This document shows positions 33,242 through 42,391 of a stretch of DNA of 64,000 nucleotides, one piece after another. This DNA comes from Eubacteriales bacterium. Its GTDB lineage: Bacteria; Bacillota; Clostridia; Lachnospirales; Lachnospiraceae. Each line of letters starts with the position of its first letter. The stretch's first letter is position 1. The stretch spans positions 1 to 64,000 of the forward strand of contig JAUNGB010000013.1 of assembly GCA_030524715.1 (NCBI GenBank), written 5' to 3'. The notes under the pieces are model-generated. The model was not told where the DNA came from and did no database searches. It saw only the letters and a program-made list of their open reading frames with translations. The position numbers and the translations under genes were made by a program.

Positions 33242-34044
33242 AGCTTCCTGTGAGCAGCCTCTACCACTGCCGCAATGTCCGTATCCGGTTCCGGGAAAAT
33301 TTCCGTCCCCTCCGGATATTTTTTCAGATGGAGAAGATACTCGATATTCCCTTCCGGCCCTTTGATGGGAGAGAAATCAAGATGGCAGGGCTTCAGCGCA
33401 ATTCCCATGGCAAACTCTGTCACCTTTTCAATGACCTCTCTGTGGACCGCCGGATCCCGGACGACCCCTTTCTTTCCCACCTTTTCCCGGCCTGCCTCAA
33501 ACTGGGGCTTGATCAGGCACACGATCTCCCCTTCCTCCGTCAGAAGATTCCGTACGGGAAGGAGCACCTTCGTCAGGGAAATAAAGGAAACGTCTATTGA
33601 CGAGAATGCCGCCGGCTCTTCTATATGCTCCGGCAGCACATACCGGATATTCGTCTTTTCCATACATACCACCCGCGGGTCGTTGCGCAGCTTCCAGTCC
33701 AGCTGGCCGTATCCTACATCAATAGAATACACCTTCACCGCGCCGTTCTGCAGCATACAGTCCGTAAAGCCTCCGGTAGAGGCGCCTACGTCCATACACA
33801 CCTTATCCTTTAAGACAACGCCGAAGTTCTGCATGGCCTTCTCAAGCTTCAGGCCGCCGCGGCTCACGTAAGGTAAGGTGTTTCCTCTTACCTCGATCTT
33901 CACGGTTTCCTGAAACATGGTTCCTGCCTTATCTTCCTTCTGCCCGTCCACATACACGTCCCCGGACATAATATATGCCTTTGCTTTCTCCCTGGATGGA
34001 GCAAGCGCACGCTCCACCATCAAAAGATCCAATCGTTTCTTCAT
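33235..34044 (-). CDS. tlyA: TlyA family rRNA 2'-O-methyltransferase/hemolysin-like
   Basis: 269 residues from ATG 34044 (GAGGACTGAC upstream). S4 RNA-binding domain (KKRLDLLMVERALAPSREKA) and an FtsJ-type methyltransferase with the SAM motif MDVGASTGGFTDCMLQ (about 80-95), 'SIDVGYGQLDWKLRNDPRV' and 'SIDVSFISLTKVL'. TlyA methylates 16S/23S rRNA in actinobacteria; in Firmicutes the role is inferred. Starts one base after the dxs stop codon. Confidence 0.92.
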   Translation of the reverse strand: MKKRLDLLMVERALAPSREKAKAYIMSGDVYVDGQKEDKAGTMFQETVKIEVRGNTLPYVSRGGLKLEKAMQNFGVVLKDKVCMDVGASTGGFTDCMLQNGAVKVYSIDVGYGQLDWKLRNDPRVVCMEKTNIRYVLPEHIEEPAAFSSIDVSFISLTKVLLPVRNLLTEEGEIVCLIKPQFEAGREKVGKKGVVRDPAVHREVIEKVTEFAMGIALKPCHLDFSPIKGPEGNIEYLLHLKKYPEGTEIFPEPDTDIAAVVEAAHRKLD

Positions 34045-34045
34045 G

Positions 34046-35905
34046 TCAGTCCTCATATTCTTCTATTGCACGCAGAATCCCCGCAGGCGACAGCCCGATC
34101 TTTGCCCGCAGGCTGTCCACGTTTCCGTGCTCCACAAAGCGGTCCCAGATCGCAAGGGAAAGCACCCGCGTATCCGGATGACAGGCCTCCATATAGGCTG
34201 CCACATGCTCTCCGAAGCCGCCGTTTTTTACATTTTCTTCCACTGTCACAAACAAATGATGCGACCTGGATAATTCATCCAGCAAAGCCGTATCCAACGG
34301 CTTTACAAATCTTACGTTCACAAAGGTCGGATCCTCTCCCCGATCCTTCAGCGCCTCATAAACGGACGCACACTCCCGGACCATACTTCCTGCCGCCAGG
34401 ATCGCCGTCCCGGAGCCATGGTGGAGAACCTCGCTCTTTCCATGCACAACAGGCGCATTGTACTCCTTTAATCCCTGATAGACGCTTCCCCTTGGATAAC
34501 GGATAGCGCAGGGACCCGGATGCTGTACGGCAAATTTCAGCATCTCGGCAAGCTCCCATTGATTCTTGGGCGCCATCACCGTCATATTTGGCATCATGCT
34601 TAAATAAGACAGATCAAAGCAGCCCTGATGGGTCTCCCCGTCCGCTCCCACAAGCCCGGCGCGGTCCACCGCGAAGATCACATGAAGGTTCTGCATACAC
34701 ACATCATGAAGGATCTGATCCACAGCCCTCTGCATGAAAGAGGAGTAGATCGCCACCACAGGAATCATCCCGCCAAGGGCAAGGCCCGCCGCAAATGTCA
34801 CTGCGTGCTCTTCTGCGATCCCCACGTCAAAAAATCGATCCGGACAGGCCTTTGCAAACTTCACCAGCCCTGTTCCCTCCGGCATGGCCGCGGTGATTCC
34901 CACCAGCCGCTCATTGGCCTTTCCCAGCTCCCGCATGGTTTCCCCAAAAATATCCGTATAGGTCGGCGCCGTTTTCTTTTCCAGGGGCTTTCCTGTTTTA
35001 ATATCGAAGGGTCCTGTCCCATGGAAGATGTCAGGATGGACGCTCGCCGGAACATAGCCCATACCCTTCTTTGTCAGGACATGCACTACCACCGGCCCTT
35101 CCACGCGCTTTGCTTCATTAAAGAGCTTCATCATCTGACGCATGTTGTGGCCGTCAACAGGCCCTAAATACGTCAGTCCCATATTTTCAAAAAGCATTCC
35201 GGGAATAAAGAGCTGTTTGATGCTGCTCTTGGTTTTACGCACGGTATCCACCAGGGCAGTCCCCACCTTCGGAATCTTCTTCAGGCTCTTTGTCACACTA
35301 AGCTTCATTCCCGTATACGCCTCCGCCGTCCGCAGGGCGCTCAGATAAGTAGACATTCCTCCCACATTGGGAGAAATCGACATATTGTTGTCATTGATGA
35401 TAATGATAAAGTTTGTTTTCAGCTCCGCCGCATTGTTCAATGCCTCATACGCCATGCCTCCGGTCAAAGCCCCGTCGCCGATCACCGAGACTACCCGATA
35501 CTTCTGTCCCAGTAAATCCCTGGCTCTTACATAGCCAAGCCCCGCAGAGATAGAATTGGAGCTGTGCCCCGCGTCAAAGGCGTCGCAGTCGCTCTCCTTT
35601 CTTTTGGGAAAACCGCTCATCCCTCCTTCTTTGCGAAGTCCGGCAAATTCCTCTTTTCTTCCTGTGAGGATTTTGTGGGTGTATGCCTGATGCCCTACAT
35701 CCCAGATCAGCTTATCCTGGGGGAAATCCAGGACATTGTGAAGGGCTATGGTCAGCTCCACCACCCCAAGGTTGGAAGCAAGATGGCCTCCTGTGCGGCT
35801 CACGGATTCTATTAAAAACCGTCTGATCTCTTCTGCAAGCTGTGGAAAATCCGCCAGCGGAATTTTATGAATATCATTTGGCTTCCTGATCTTTTCCAGA
35901 ATCAT
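34046..35905 (-). CDS. dxs: 1-deoxy-D-xylulose-5-phosphate synthase
   Basis: 619 residues: thiamine diphosphate motif VIGDGALTGGMAYEALNNAA and IIINDNNMSIS, transketolase pyrimidine domain GITAAMPEGTGLVKFAK with 'VGIAEEHAVTFAAGLA', and C-terminal domain. It makes DXP from pyruvate and glyceraldehyde 3-phosphate, the first step of the MEP isoprenoid route, and is next to ispA. Start ATG is 13 bases after ispA. Confidence 0.96.
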   Translation of the reverse strand: MILEKIRKPNDIHKIPLADFPQLAEEIRRFLIESVSRTGGHLASNLGVVELTIALHNVLDFPQDKLIWDVGHQAYTHKILTGRKEEFAGLRKEGGMSGFPKRKESDCDAFDAGHSSNSISAGLGYVRARDLLGQKYRVVSVIGDGALTGGMAYEALNNAAELKTNFIIIINDNNMSISPNVGGMSTYLSALRTAEAYTGMKLSVTKSLKKIPKVGTALVDTVRKTKSSIKQLFIPGMLFENMGLTYLGPVDGHNMRQMMKLFNEAKRVEGPVVVHVLTKKGMGYVPASVHPDIFHGTGPFDIKTGKPLEKKTAPTYTDIFGETMRELGKANERLVGITAAMPEGTGLVKFAKACPDRFFDVGIAEEHAVTFAAGLALGGMIPVVAIYSSFMQRAVDQILHDVCMQNLHVIFAVDRAGLVGADGETHQGCFDLSYLSMMPNMTVMAPKNQWELAEMLKFAVQHPGPCAIRYPRGSVYQGLKEYNAPVVHGKSEVLHHGSGTAILAAGSMVRECASVYEALKDRGEDPTFVNVRFVKPLDTALLDELSRSHHLFVTVEENVKNGGFGEHVAAYMEACHPDTRVLSLAIWDRFVEHGNVDSLRAKIGLSPAGILRAIEEYED

Positions 35906-35918
35906 TCGTATCCCTCTT

Positions 35919-36806
35919 TCACTTTCTGCGGCTGATCAGTTCCTCTGTCAACGCACACAGAAATTCGTTTTTTTGGTTCAGGCTGCCGAGGATCCCAAGG
36001 GCCTCCCTGGAAAGCTCTTCCACCTGCTGCGCCGCCTTATGGATCCCAAAAAGCGTCACATATGTAACTTTATGATTCTTCTCGTCACTGTGAACCGGTT
36101 TGCCAAGCTCTTCGCTTGTACTGGTCACATCTAAAATGTCGTCCTGTATCTGAAACGCCAGCCCGATATTCCGGGCGGCTTTTTCGATGGCTGCAATCTC
36201 TTCCTCCGACGCTCCCGCAAGAATCGCCCCCGTCATCATAGAGGCCTCAATGAGCGCGGAGGTTTTATGCTCGTAAATATAATCCAGCATCTCCCGGCTT
36301 AAGGGCTTGCCGTCATTTTCCACATCCACGCTCTGTCCGCCCAGCATCCCGTAGATCCCCGTCTTTTCTGACATGACCCGAAGGGCGCGGATCACCCGCG
36401 AGTCTCCCGGCGCCATGTCAAACGCGCGGAACATGGTTTCGTAGGCATAGTTCAGAAGAGCCACGCCGCTTAATACTCCCATAGCCTCCCCATAGACCTT
36501 ATGGGTGGTGAGCCTTCCCCTCCGGTAATCGTCATTGTCAATGGCAGGAAGGTCGTCATGGATCAGGGAGTGGGTGTGGATCATTTCCATAGCGGCCATA
36601 AATGGACGCACAAGCTCCTCATCGCCATGAAACAGGCGGCAGGTTTCCAGCATCAGTATCGGGCGAAGGCGCTTTCCGCCCGCGCACATACTGTAATTCA
36701 TGGCTTCCGCCATTGTTTTTGCAAAGCCTTCCTCCGGGGGAAGGTACTGACGGATCGCTGCCTCAGCCTCGTCCGTTCTTTTTTTCAGTTCATCTTGAAA
36801 ATTCAC
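35919..36806 (-). CDS. ispA: Farnesyl diphosphate synthase (polyprenyl synthetase)
   Basis: 295 residues starting at GTG 36806 (MNFQDELKKR, matching relatives); ATG codons at 36824 and 36818 are alternatives. First aspartate-rich motif LIHDDLPAIDNDDYRRG, second FQIQDDILDVTS, plus GGKRLRPIL near the N-terminus. It elongates IPP/DMAPP to farnesyl diphosphate. The gene overlaps the end of xseB, as usual for this operon. Confidence 0.93.
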   Translation of the reverse strand: MNFQDELKKRTDEAEAAIRQYLPPEEGFAKTMAEAMNYSMCAGGKRLRPILMLETCRLFHGDEELVRPFMAAMEMIHTHSLIHDDLPAIDNDDYRRGRLTTHKVYGEAMGVLSGVALLNYAYETMFRAFDMAPGDSRVIRALRVMSEKTGIYGMLGGQSVDVENDGKPLSREMLDYIYEHKTSALIEASMMTGAILAGASEEEIAAIEKAARNIGLAFQIQDDILDVTSTSEELGKPVHSDEKNHKVTYVTLFGIHKAAQQVEELSREALGILGSLNQKNEFLCALTEELISRRK

Positions 36807-37029
36807 GTAATGTCCCATCCTCATCCATCTGCAGCATTTTCTTTTCTACGGTATCAAGCTTGCCGCTGCAATATTTCAAAAGCTCCATACCCTGTTTATA
36901 TAAAAGAAAGGAATCCTCCAGGGAGGTCTCTCTGTCCTCAAGCCTGCCAGCCAGGACGTCCAGTTCCTGAAAAGCCTCTTCAAGAGTCTTCTGCTCCCCC
37001 TGCTCCGTATTCTTTTCTGTCTGCTCCAT
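36790..37029 (-). CDS. xseB: Exodeoxyribonuclease VII small subunit
   Basis: 79 residues with the conserved pattern LEEAFQELDVLAGRLEDRET then SLEDSFLLYKQGMELLKYC. It forms exonuclease VII with XseA. Its 3' end overlaps ispA by 17 bases. The N-terminus is Glu/Gln-rich. Confidence 0.92.
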   Translation of the reverse strand: MEQTEKNTEQGEQKTLEEAFQELDVLAGRLEDRETSLEDSFLLYKQGMELLKYCSGKLDTVEKKMLQMDEDGTLREFSR

Positions 37030-37119
37030 TTCTTTCTCCTTTTCTCATTGTCAGCCCGGATGTAAAGCGGGCAGTCTCATCATGCGCCAAGGCTCGCGGA
37101 CGGACCTTGAACAGATGTA

Positions 37120-38331
37120 TCATAGTCCTCTCTCTTCCTCCCGGGTATCTGTCACAGACGCCTCGATCATACCGTCAGTGACCGCAACGGTCAGTCTGTC
37201 CCCGGCTTTCACCTGGGAAATGCTCGTAACAGCCCTTCCCCCGGCATCCGATACATAGGAATATCCCTGATTCAGCTTCCGAAGAGGCGACAGGCCCTGA
37301 AACCGTTCCAGATAAATTCCAAGCCGATGCCGACAGTCCTGCAGCCTGCCCTTCATGGCAGCCTCCATCTGCAGTTCCAGATCCGCAAGCCTCTGGCGGT
37401 TCTCCCGCAGACGGCTTTCCGGACTCAGATACTGGAGACGGACCTGATACTGTTCAAGCCTGCTTCTGTAAAGTTCTGTTTTTCCCCACATGGCACGGTG
37501 CATCCGCTCCCCGTAAGCGGCAAGGGTTTCCAGCACGCTCCGATAATCGTCAACCGCAAGCTCTGCAGCAGCCGACGGCGTAGGCGCCCGGAGATCCGCC
37601 GCAAAATCGGCAATGGTAAAATCCGTCTCATGCCCCACAGCAGAGATGATGGGCGTACGGCATTCAAAAATAGCCCTGGCCACCATTTCCTCATTAAAGG
37701 CCCACAGATCCTCAATGGAGCCTCCGCCTCTGCCGACAATGATCACATCCACCCCGGCCTGATCCAGCATCCGGATGCCCCGGGCGATACTCTCCGCAGC
37801 TCCTTCCCCCTGCACAAGGGCAGGATAAAGGATCACCTGCAGATAAGGATTTCTGCGGTAGGAAATATTCCGGATATCCTGTACGGCGGCTCCGGTGGGC
37901 GCCGTCACAACGCCCAGCCTCTTAATAAACCTGGGAATGGGCTGCTTGTACTCTGCGGCAAACATCCCCATATCCTCCAACTCCTGCTTCAGCTTCAGGA
38001 AACGTTCATACAGCGCTCCGGCGCCTTCCAGCGTGATTTCCTTTACATAGAGCTGATACCGGCCGTCCCTCTCATAGACATCCACCGCTCCGCCCGCCAC
38101 GATCTTATCCCCGTCCTTCATACGGAAGGCCAGTCCTCTCCTGTGGCCGGCAAACATCACGCAGCTTAACACACCGGTTTCGTCCTTTAAGGAAAAATAA
38201 ATATGTCCGCTGGTATGATACTTACAGTTGGACACCTCGCCCTTTACATAGATCTTCTGGAGGAAAAAATCCTGGGTAAACATATTTTTCACATAGCGGT
38301 TCACCTGTCCCACAGAATATATGTTTTTCAT
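37120..38331 (-). CDS. xseA: Exodeoxyribonuclease VII large subunit
   Basis: 403 residues: N-terminal OB fold (SVGQVNRYVKNMFTQDFFLQ, 'VKGEVSNCKYHTSGHIYFSL'), catalytic core with APTGAAVQDI, 'IIVGRGGGSIEDLWAFNEE' and 'ISAVGHETDFTIADFAADLR' , and a coiled-coil C-terminal part. Degrades single-stranded DNA from both ends. Overlaps nusB by four bases; folD, which often lies between them, is absent. Confidence 0.95.
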   Translation of the reverse strand: MKNIYSVGQVNRYVKNMFTQDFFLQKIYVKGEVSNCKYHTSGHIYFSLKDETGVLSCVMFAGHRRGLAFRMKDGDKIVAGGAVDVYERDGRYQLYVKEITLEGAGALYERFLKLKQELEDMGMFAAEYKQPIPRFIKRLGVVTAPTGAAVQDIRNISYRRNPYLQVILYPALVQGEGAAESIARGIRMLDQAGVDVIIVGRGGGSIEDLWAFNEEMVARAIFECRTPIISAVGHETDFTIADFAADLRAPTPSAAAELAVDDYRSVLETLAAYGERMHRAMWGKTELYRSRLEQYQVRLQYLSPESRLRENRQRLADLELQMEAAMKGRLQDCRHRLGIYLERFQGLSPLRKLNQGYSYVSDAGGRAVTSISQVKAGDRLTVAVTDGMIEASVTDTREEERGL

Positions 38332-38846
38332 TTTGTCTCCGCTTCCGCTCCCGCCTCCGGTCTGCCGCCGGATTTGGATTTAATAATGATCTTTGCCTTA
38401 TGGGCCGGTCTTCTTCCCGGCTTACGGCCCTCATCAGAATCCTTCTTACCGCTGGCGATCTTCCCTAATACGCCGTTTACAAAAGAGCCGGAGGTTTCCC
38501 CTCCGAAGCATTTGGCGATCTCAACCGCTTCATTGATGGCGACGCTCACAGGGACGTCTGATTCGTATTTCATCTCATAAACCGCAAGACGAAGGGCCGT
38601 CAGGTCCACACGGTTCATACGGCTTGTCTTCCATCCGCGGCTGTACTCGTTGAGCACGCCGTCGATCTCATCCAGATGCTCCAGCACGCAGTTATACTTC
38701 TCTTTCATGTATTCCTGGTCCTTCTCTTCCAGCTCTTCGATGCCTTCCAGATAAAGGGATACCTGCCCGGGCATTTCTTCTCCCGAATTAAACTGCGTCA
38801 TAAACAGCAGCTTAAAAATATGTTCTCTTTGCTCTCGTCTTCGCAT
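38328..38846 (-). CDS. nusB: Transcription antitermination factor NusB with basic C-terminal tail
   Basis: 172 residues. NusB core from MRRREQREHIFKLLFMTQFN to 'SVAINEAVEIAKCFGGETSG' and FVNGVLGKI (about residue 131). The last 40 residues are a Lys/Arg/Gly/Glu-rich extension (KPGRRPAHKAKIIIKSKSGG) beyond the usual length of about 130-150. NusB binds boxA of rRNA leaders with NusE. Preceded by AGGAGG and a terminator-like stem. Confidence 0.93.
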   Translation of the reverse strand: MRRREQREHIFKLLFMTQFNSGEEMPGQVSLYLEGIEELEEKDQEYMKEKYNCVLEHLDEIDGVLNEYSRGWKTSRMNRVDLTALRLAVYEMKYESDVPVSVAINEAVEIAKCFGGETSGSFVNGVLGKIASGKKDSDEGRKPGRRPAHKAKIIIKSKSGGRPEAGAEAETK

Positions 38847-38865
38847 AGTCCCTCCTGCATATAGA

Positions 38866-38892
38866 AAAAAGGAAAGGTTTACTTTCCTTTTT
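38866..38892 (-). terminator. Terminator overlapping the asp23-type stop codon
   Basis: AAAAAGGAAAG / CTTTCCTTTTT stem with a T run on the minus strand; it partly terminates between asp23-type gene and nusB and probably tunes expression. Confidence 0.65.
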
Positions 38893-39265
38893 CGTTCTCC
38901 ATATCTACACTTGCGATGCGGATGTTTACGTCCGCAACCTCCAGTCCGGTCATATTTTCTATGGAAGATTTTACCTTTTCCTGTACCTTCCGGCTGGTCT
39001 CCAGGATATTCTTGCCGAACTCGATGTTCAGGGTAAGGTCAACCGTGACCACTCCTTCCAGAACGGTTACCTTCACACCCTTGGAAAGATTCTTCATTCC
39101 AAGCTTGCTTACCAGCTCGTTGGTAATATTTCCTCCCATGGAAGCAACTCCGTCCACTTCCGTTGCCGCAAGACCTGCAATAATGGTCACAACCTCATCT
39201 GCAATCTGCACGTCTCCGATCCCGCTTACTTCCTGTATTTTATATGTTGTTCTCTTTTCTGCCAT
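38879..39265 (-). CDS. Asp23/Gls24 family envelope stress protein
   Basis: 128 residues from ATG 39265, seven bases after AGGAGG. Asp23 motifs: 'IADEVVTIIAGLAATEVDGV', 'GVKVTVLEGVVTVDLTLNIE' and 'VQEKVKSSIENMTGLEVADV'. The B. subtilis equivalent (yqhY) lies in the same place before nusB and affects acetyl-CoA carboxylase regulation. Transcribed from an extended -10 promoter and followed by a terminator-like stem. Confidence 0.9.
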   Translation of the reverse strand: MAEKRTTYKIQEVSGIGDVQIADEVVTIIAGLAATEVDGVASMGGNITNELVSKLGMKNLSKGVKVTVLEGVVTVDLTLNIEFGKNILETSRKVQEKVKSSIENMTGLEVADVNIRIASVDMENEKGK

Positions 39266-39315
39266 TTCAAACCCTCCTAAGGACATACCGAATCTGCGTT
39301 CGTAATACTACACCT

Positions 39316-39324
39316 ATTATATCA
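39316..39324 (-). promoter_or_regulatory. Extended -10 promoter of the asp23-nusB operon
   Basis: TGATATAAT on the minus strand, about 50 bases ahead of the start codon. The -35 region is T-rich without a clear hexamer. Confidence 0.5.
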
Positions 39325-39347
39325 AATCATCAAATAAAATAAAAGGG

Positions 39348-40937
39348 TTATTTACTGAATTCTGTTAATATTAAATCCGGATTTCTGTCCTGGGTCATCC
39401 CGACGCTCCAGGAATTGACGAACAGAAGCAGCGGATTTCCCTTCAAATCGGTAACCTTCTTCATATCGGAGGTTCCGGAAATCTTCGCCACATCCACCTC
39501 ATCCTTGTTGGCGATCCAGCGGATATGCTCATAAGGCAGGTTTTCCAGGCGGATATCCACATTGTATTCGTTTTCCAGACGGAATTTCAACACGTCAAAC
39601 TGCAGGACCCCAACCACGCCTACAATGATCTCTTCCATACCGGTATTAAATTCCTGGAAGATCTGAATAGCGCCCTCCTGGGCGATCTGATTGATTCCCT
39701 TTACAAACTGCTTCCTCTTCATGGTATCCAACTGACGCACCCTCGCAAAATGCTCCGGCGCAAAGGTAGGAATTCCTTCAAAAGCAAACTTCTTACCGGG
39801 CGCGCAGATGGTATCTCCAATGGAAAAGATACCCGGGTCAAAAACGCCTATGATATCTCCCGCAAAGGCCTCGTCCACCACATGACGGGATTCCGCCATC
39901 ATCTGCTGGGGCTGAAGAAGACGCATCTTCTTATCCCCCTGAACATGGTATACCTCCTGAGAAGCATCAAACCTGCCGGAGCAGATGCGCATAAAGGCGA
40001 TCCTGTCCCTGTGGGCCTTGTTCATATTTGCCTGAATCTTAAAGACAAAGGCAGAGAAATCCTCTGACATGGGATCGATCATTCCGGCGTCCGACATTCT
40101 CGGAAGCGGCGAGGTGGTCATGGCAAGGAAATGCTCAAGAAAGGTCTCCACGCCGAAGTTTGTCAGCGCAGAGCCGAAAAATACGGGGGTAAGCTCTCCT
40201 TTGCTGACCAGTTCCTGGTCAAAATCCGCGCTTGCGCCGTCCAGAAGCTCGATTTCTTCCAGAAGCTGCTCCTTCTGTTCCGGATCCACCGCCTGGTCAA
40301 GACGTTCGTCATTAATGTCGATTTCTTCGATATGCCCCTCCCGGGTACCCTTCTGGGTATCGGAGAAGGTCAGCACCTTATGTGTATTCCTGTCGTAAAC
40401 GCCCCGGAATTTCTTGCCGGAACCGATAGGCCAGTTAATGGGGCAGGTTGCGATCCCCAGCTCCTTCTCTATTTCATCCAGAAGGTCAAAGGTATCGTTG
40501 GCATCCCTGTCCATCTTGTTGATAAAGGTAAAGATCGGGATATGGCGCATTACGCAAACCTTAAAAAGCTTCCGTGTCTGTGCCTCCACGCCCTTGGAGC
40601 CGTCGATGACCATGACTGCGGAATCCGCCGCCATCAGGGTACGGTAGGTATCCTCCGAAAAGTCCTGATGTCCCGGAGTATCCAGAATATTAATGCAATA
40701 GCCGTCGTAGTGGAACTGCAGAACAGACGAGGTGACGGAAATCCCTCTCTCCTTCTCTATTTCCATCCAGTCTGATACTGCATGGCGGGCCGTAGCCTTA
40801 CCTTTCACGCTTCCGGCCAGATTAATGGCTCCGCCATACAGCAGAAATTTCTCTGTCAGGGTCGTTTTACCTGCATCCGGGTGGGAGATGATGGCAAAGG
40901 TTCTTCTTTTTTCTATTTCTTTCGTATACTTCGACAC
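39348..40937 (-). CDS. prfC: Peptide chain release factor 3
   Basis: 529 residues, translation GTPase: G1 SHPDAGKTTL, G2 region ERGISVTSSV, G3 DTPGHQDF, G4 INKMDRD, and the RF3-specific 'GVVGVLQFDVLKFRLENEYN' in the C-terminal half. It recycles RF1/RF2 from the ribosome. Monocistronic; SigA promoter at 41014-41043. Confidence 0.96.
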   Translation of the reverse strand: MSKYTKEIEKRRTFAIISHPDAGKTTLTEKFLLYGGAINLAGSVKGKATARHAVSDWMEIEKERGISVTSSVLQFHYDGYCINILDTPGHQDFSEDTYRTLMAADSAVMVIDGSKGVEAQTRKLFKVCVMRHIPIFTFINKMDRDANDTFDLLDEIEKELGIATCPINWPIGSGKKFRGVYDRNTHKVLTFSDTQKGTREGHIEEIDINDERLDQAVDPEQKEQLLEEIELLDGASADFDQELVSKGELTPVFFGSALTNFGVETFLEHFLAMTTSPLPRMSDAGMIDPMSEDFSAFVFKIQANMNKAHRDRIAFMRICSGRFDASQEVYHVQGDKKMRLLQPQQMMAESRHVVDEAFAGDIIGVFDPGIFSIGDTICAPGKKFAFEGIPTFAPEHFARVRQLDTMKRKQFVKGINQIAQEGAIQIFQEFNTGMEEIIVGVVGVLQFDVLKFRLENEYNVDIRLENLPYEHIRWIANKDEVDVAKISGTSDMKKVTDLKGNPLLLFVNSWSVGMTQDRNPDLILTEFSK

Positions 40938-41013
40938 GGTTGGCCTCCTATACTTTTATTTCATTTATTGCCGCCGTCTTTTTAACCGGCAGCCATTTAT
41001 TTACAGCATTCCT

Positions 41014-41043
41014 ATTCTAGTATATGAAAGGTGTGACTGTCAA
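41014..41043 (-). promoter_or_regulatory. prfC promoter
   Basis: TTGACA, 18 bases, TAGAAT on the minus strand, about 70 bases before the start. The remainder of 41044-41153 shows no feature I can name. Confidence 0.65.
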
Positions 41044-41153
41044 GGGATTTTGCATTCCTGGTAGTTATACACTATTAGCCCATAGCCTCGCAGCCAGTGC
41101 AAGGCCTGGATGTGAACAGGAACATTCTGCGCCTTTACTCACCCATGTACCGG

Positions 41154-41930
41154 TTAATCGTAAATCCCGTCTGTTTCAATGGGATAATCGTCATAGGTTT
41201 CCACCCATGTTTCCGTATCCTCAGAAGTATCCGTACTGCCGTCAGACTCTTCTTCATAGGTTTCGTCAGACGATGAGTCCTCCGCAGCCGGAGAAGCCGC
41301 CGCCCCGGCGTCCTCATCGCTCTGGTTCAGAGGGGTGATAATGATATTTTCCGCGGCGATTCCTGTCTTCCGCTTTACAATATCCTCGATCTGGGCGCGC
41401 TTGGCGTCCTCCAGATCTGCGGAGGGCACTACCACGTCGGCGGTTTCCCCTGTCAGGTTTACGATCACATCCTCAAAGCCTTTGGCCTCCAGAAGAAGCT
41501 CCGCAGCCGCCTCCTTCTCTGTAAGCTCTGTCATGGCGACCATGGTATTGACAGCCTCCTGCTTCTGATCGTCCCCAAGCTCCTGGTTATTAATGATCTC
41601 CTGAAGATCCGCCTTATTCTGGGAACGGATCTGTTCTCTGCTTAATTTCGCCTGGGCGGCAAAGCCGGAGGAACCGGTAAGTACGGCTTCGCCGGGGGTA
41701 CTGGTATCCAGAGAGCCTGTATCCGCATCCGAGCCATCTGCCCCGTTCTCATCCAGAAGGGCTGTTTCATCAGTAAGGTCAAAATCGATCTCTTCCAGAA
41801 TGCTGTCTGTACTTGCCTCCTTGTCTTTGAATCCCAGATCCACATCCGCAAAGTTGAGATATCCGGCCACCGCAATCAAAATTGCAAGCGAGGTGATAAT
41901 CACCTGATTCTTTTTCATGATTTTTTTCAC
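41154..41930 (-). CDS. spoIIIAH: Stage III sporulation protein AH
   Basis: 258 residues from GTG 41930 (MKKIMKKNQVIITSLAILIA), preceded by GGAGAGG and matching the N-terminus of relatives; an ATG at 41945 overlaps spoIIIAG. One membrane helix, an acidic linker, a YscJ/FliF-like ring-building region (about 110-200: 'LTEKEAAAELLLEAKGFEDV'), and a long Ser/Asp/Glu tail. SpoIIIAH contacts SpoIIQ across the intermembrane space to form the feeding channel between mother cell and forespore. Confidence 0.92.
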   Translation of the reverse strand: MKKIMKKNQVIITSLAILIAVAGYLNFADVDLGFKDKEASTDSILEEIDFDLTDETALLDENGADGSDADTGSLDTSTPGEAVLTGSSGFAAQAKLSREQIRSQNKADLQEIINNQELGDDQKQEAVNTMVAMTELTEKEAAAELLLEAKGFEDVIVNLTGETADVVVPSADLEDAKRAQIEDIVKRKTGIAAENIIITPLNQSDEDAGAAASPAAEDSSSDETYEEESDGSTDTSEDTETWVETYDDYPIETDGIYD

Positions 41931-41941
41931 TTTTCCTCTCC

Positions 41942-42391
41942 TCATTTCATTTTCATTACTTTAATTTTATGGGCTTCTACCTGAAATAATGCCATAACTG
42001 CCTGCTGAATATTCTGTACGGTCACCGGATCGTCCGCGCCCTCCGCTGAGATGAGCACTCCGGTCACCTTTGTATCCCCGGAAGCATAGAATCCTTTCGT
42101 CTCCGTATCCTGACCTGTCATCAACAGCACCTGTACCTTCCCCACACCCTCCGCGCTGCCAAGAAGAGCCTCCAGCTTTGCTTCCAGTTCTGTCTTTTCT
42201 GCCAGGGCGTCTTCCCCGCTGCTTTCAAAAAGCTCTGCTGTTTTCTCGTCCTTTTTACGGGAGGTCGGCATTGCGATCACTGTCAGAAGCAGTCCCAGAA
42301 GCAGAAGCACGATCCACTGCCGGCGGTCCATCGACAGCAGTCTGTATCTGATAGTCTCCTTTTTGGATTCCGCATGCTTCCCTGAGTCCAT
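41942..42391 (-). CDS. spoIIIAG: Stage III sporulation protein AG
   Basis: 149 residues from ATG 42391 (GGGGG upstream); a TTG two codons earlier is possible. One membrane helix (RQWIVLLLLGLLLTVIAMPT) then the ring-forming domain ('LEALLGSAEGVGKVQVLLMT', 'VTGVLISAEGADDPVTVQNI', 'VMALFQVEAHKIKV'). SpoIIIAG makes the large ring of the channel. The first 137 bases overlap the end of spoIIIAF in another frame, an unusually long overlap. Confidence 0.9.
   Translation of the reverse strand: MDSGKHAESKKETIRYRLLSMDRRQWIVLLLLGLLLTVIAMPTSRKKDEKTAELFESSGEDALAEKTELEAKLEALLGSAEGVGKVQVLLMTGQDTETKGFYASGDTKVTGVLISAEGADDPVTVQNIQQAVMALFQVEAHKIKVMKMK

Noticed and set aside
32386-33600. Long plus-strand frame of 404 codons
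   Set aside because: It is antisense to nadK and tlyA, both with clear family motifs; composition is that of a shadow frame and there is no ribosome site.
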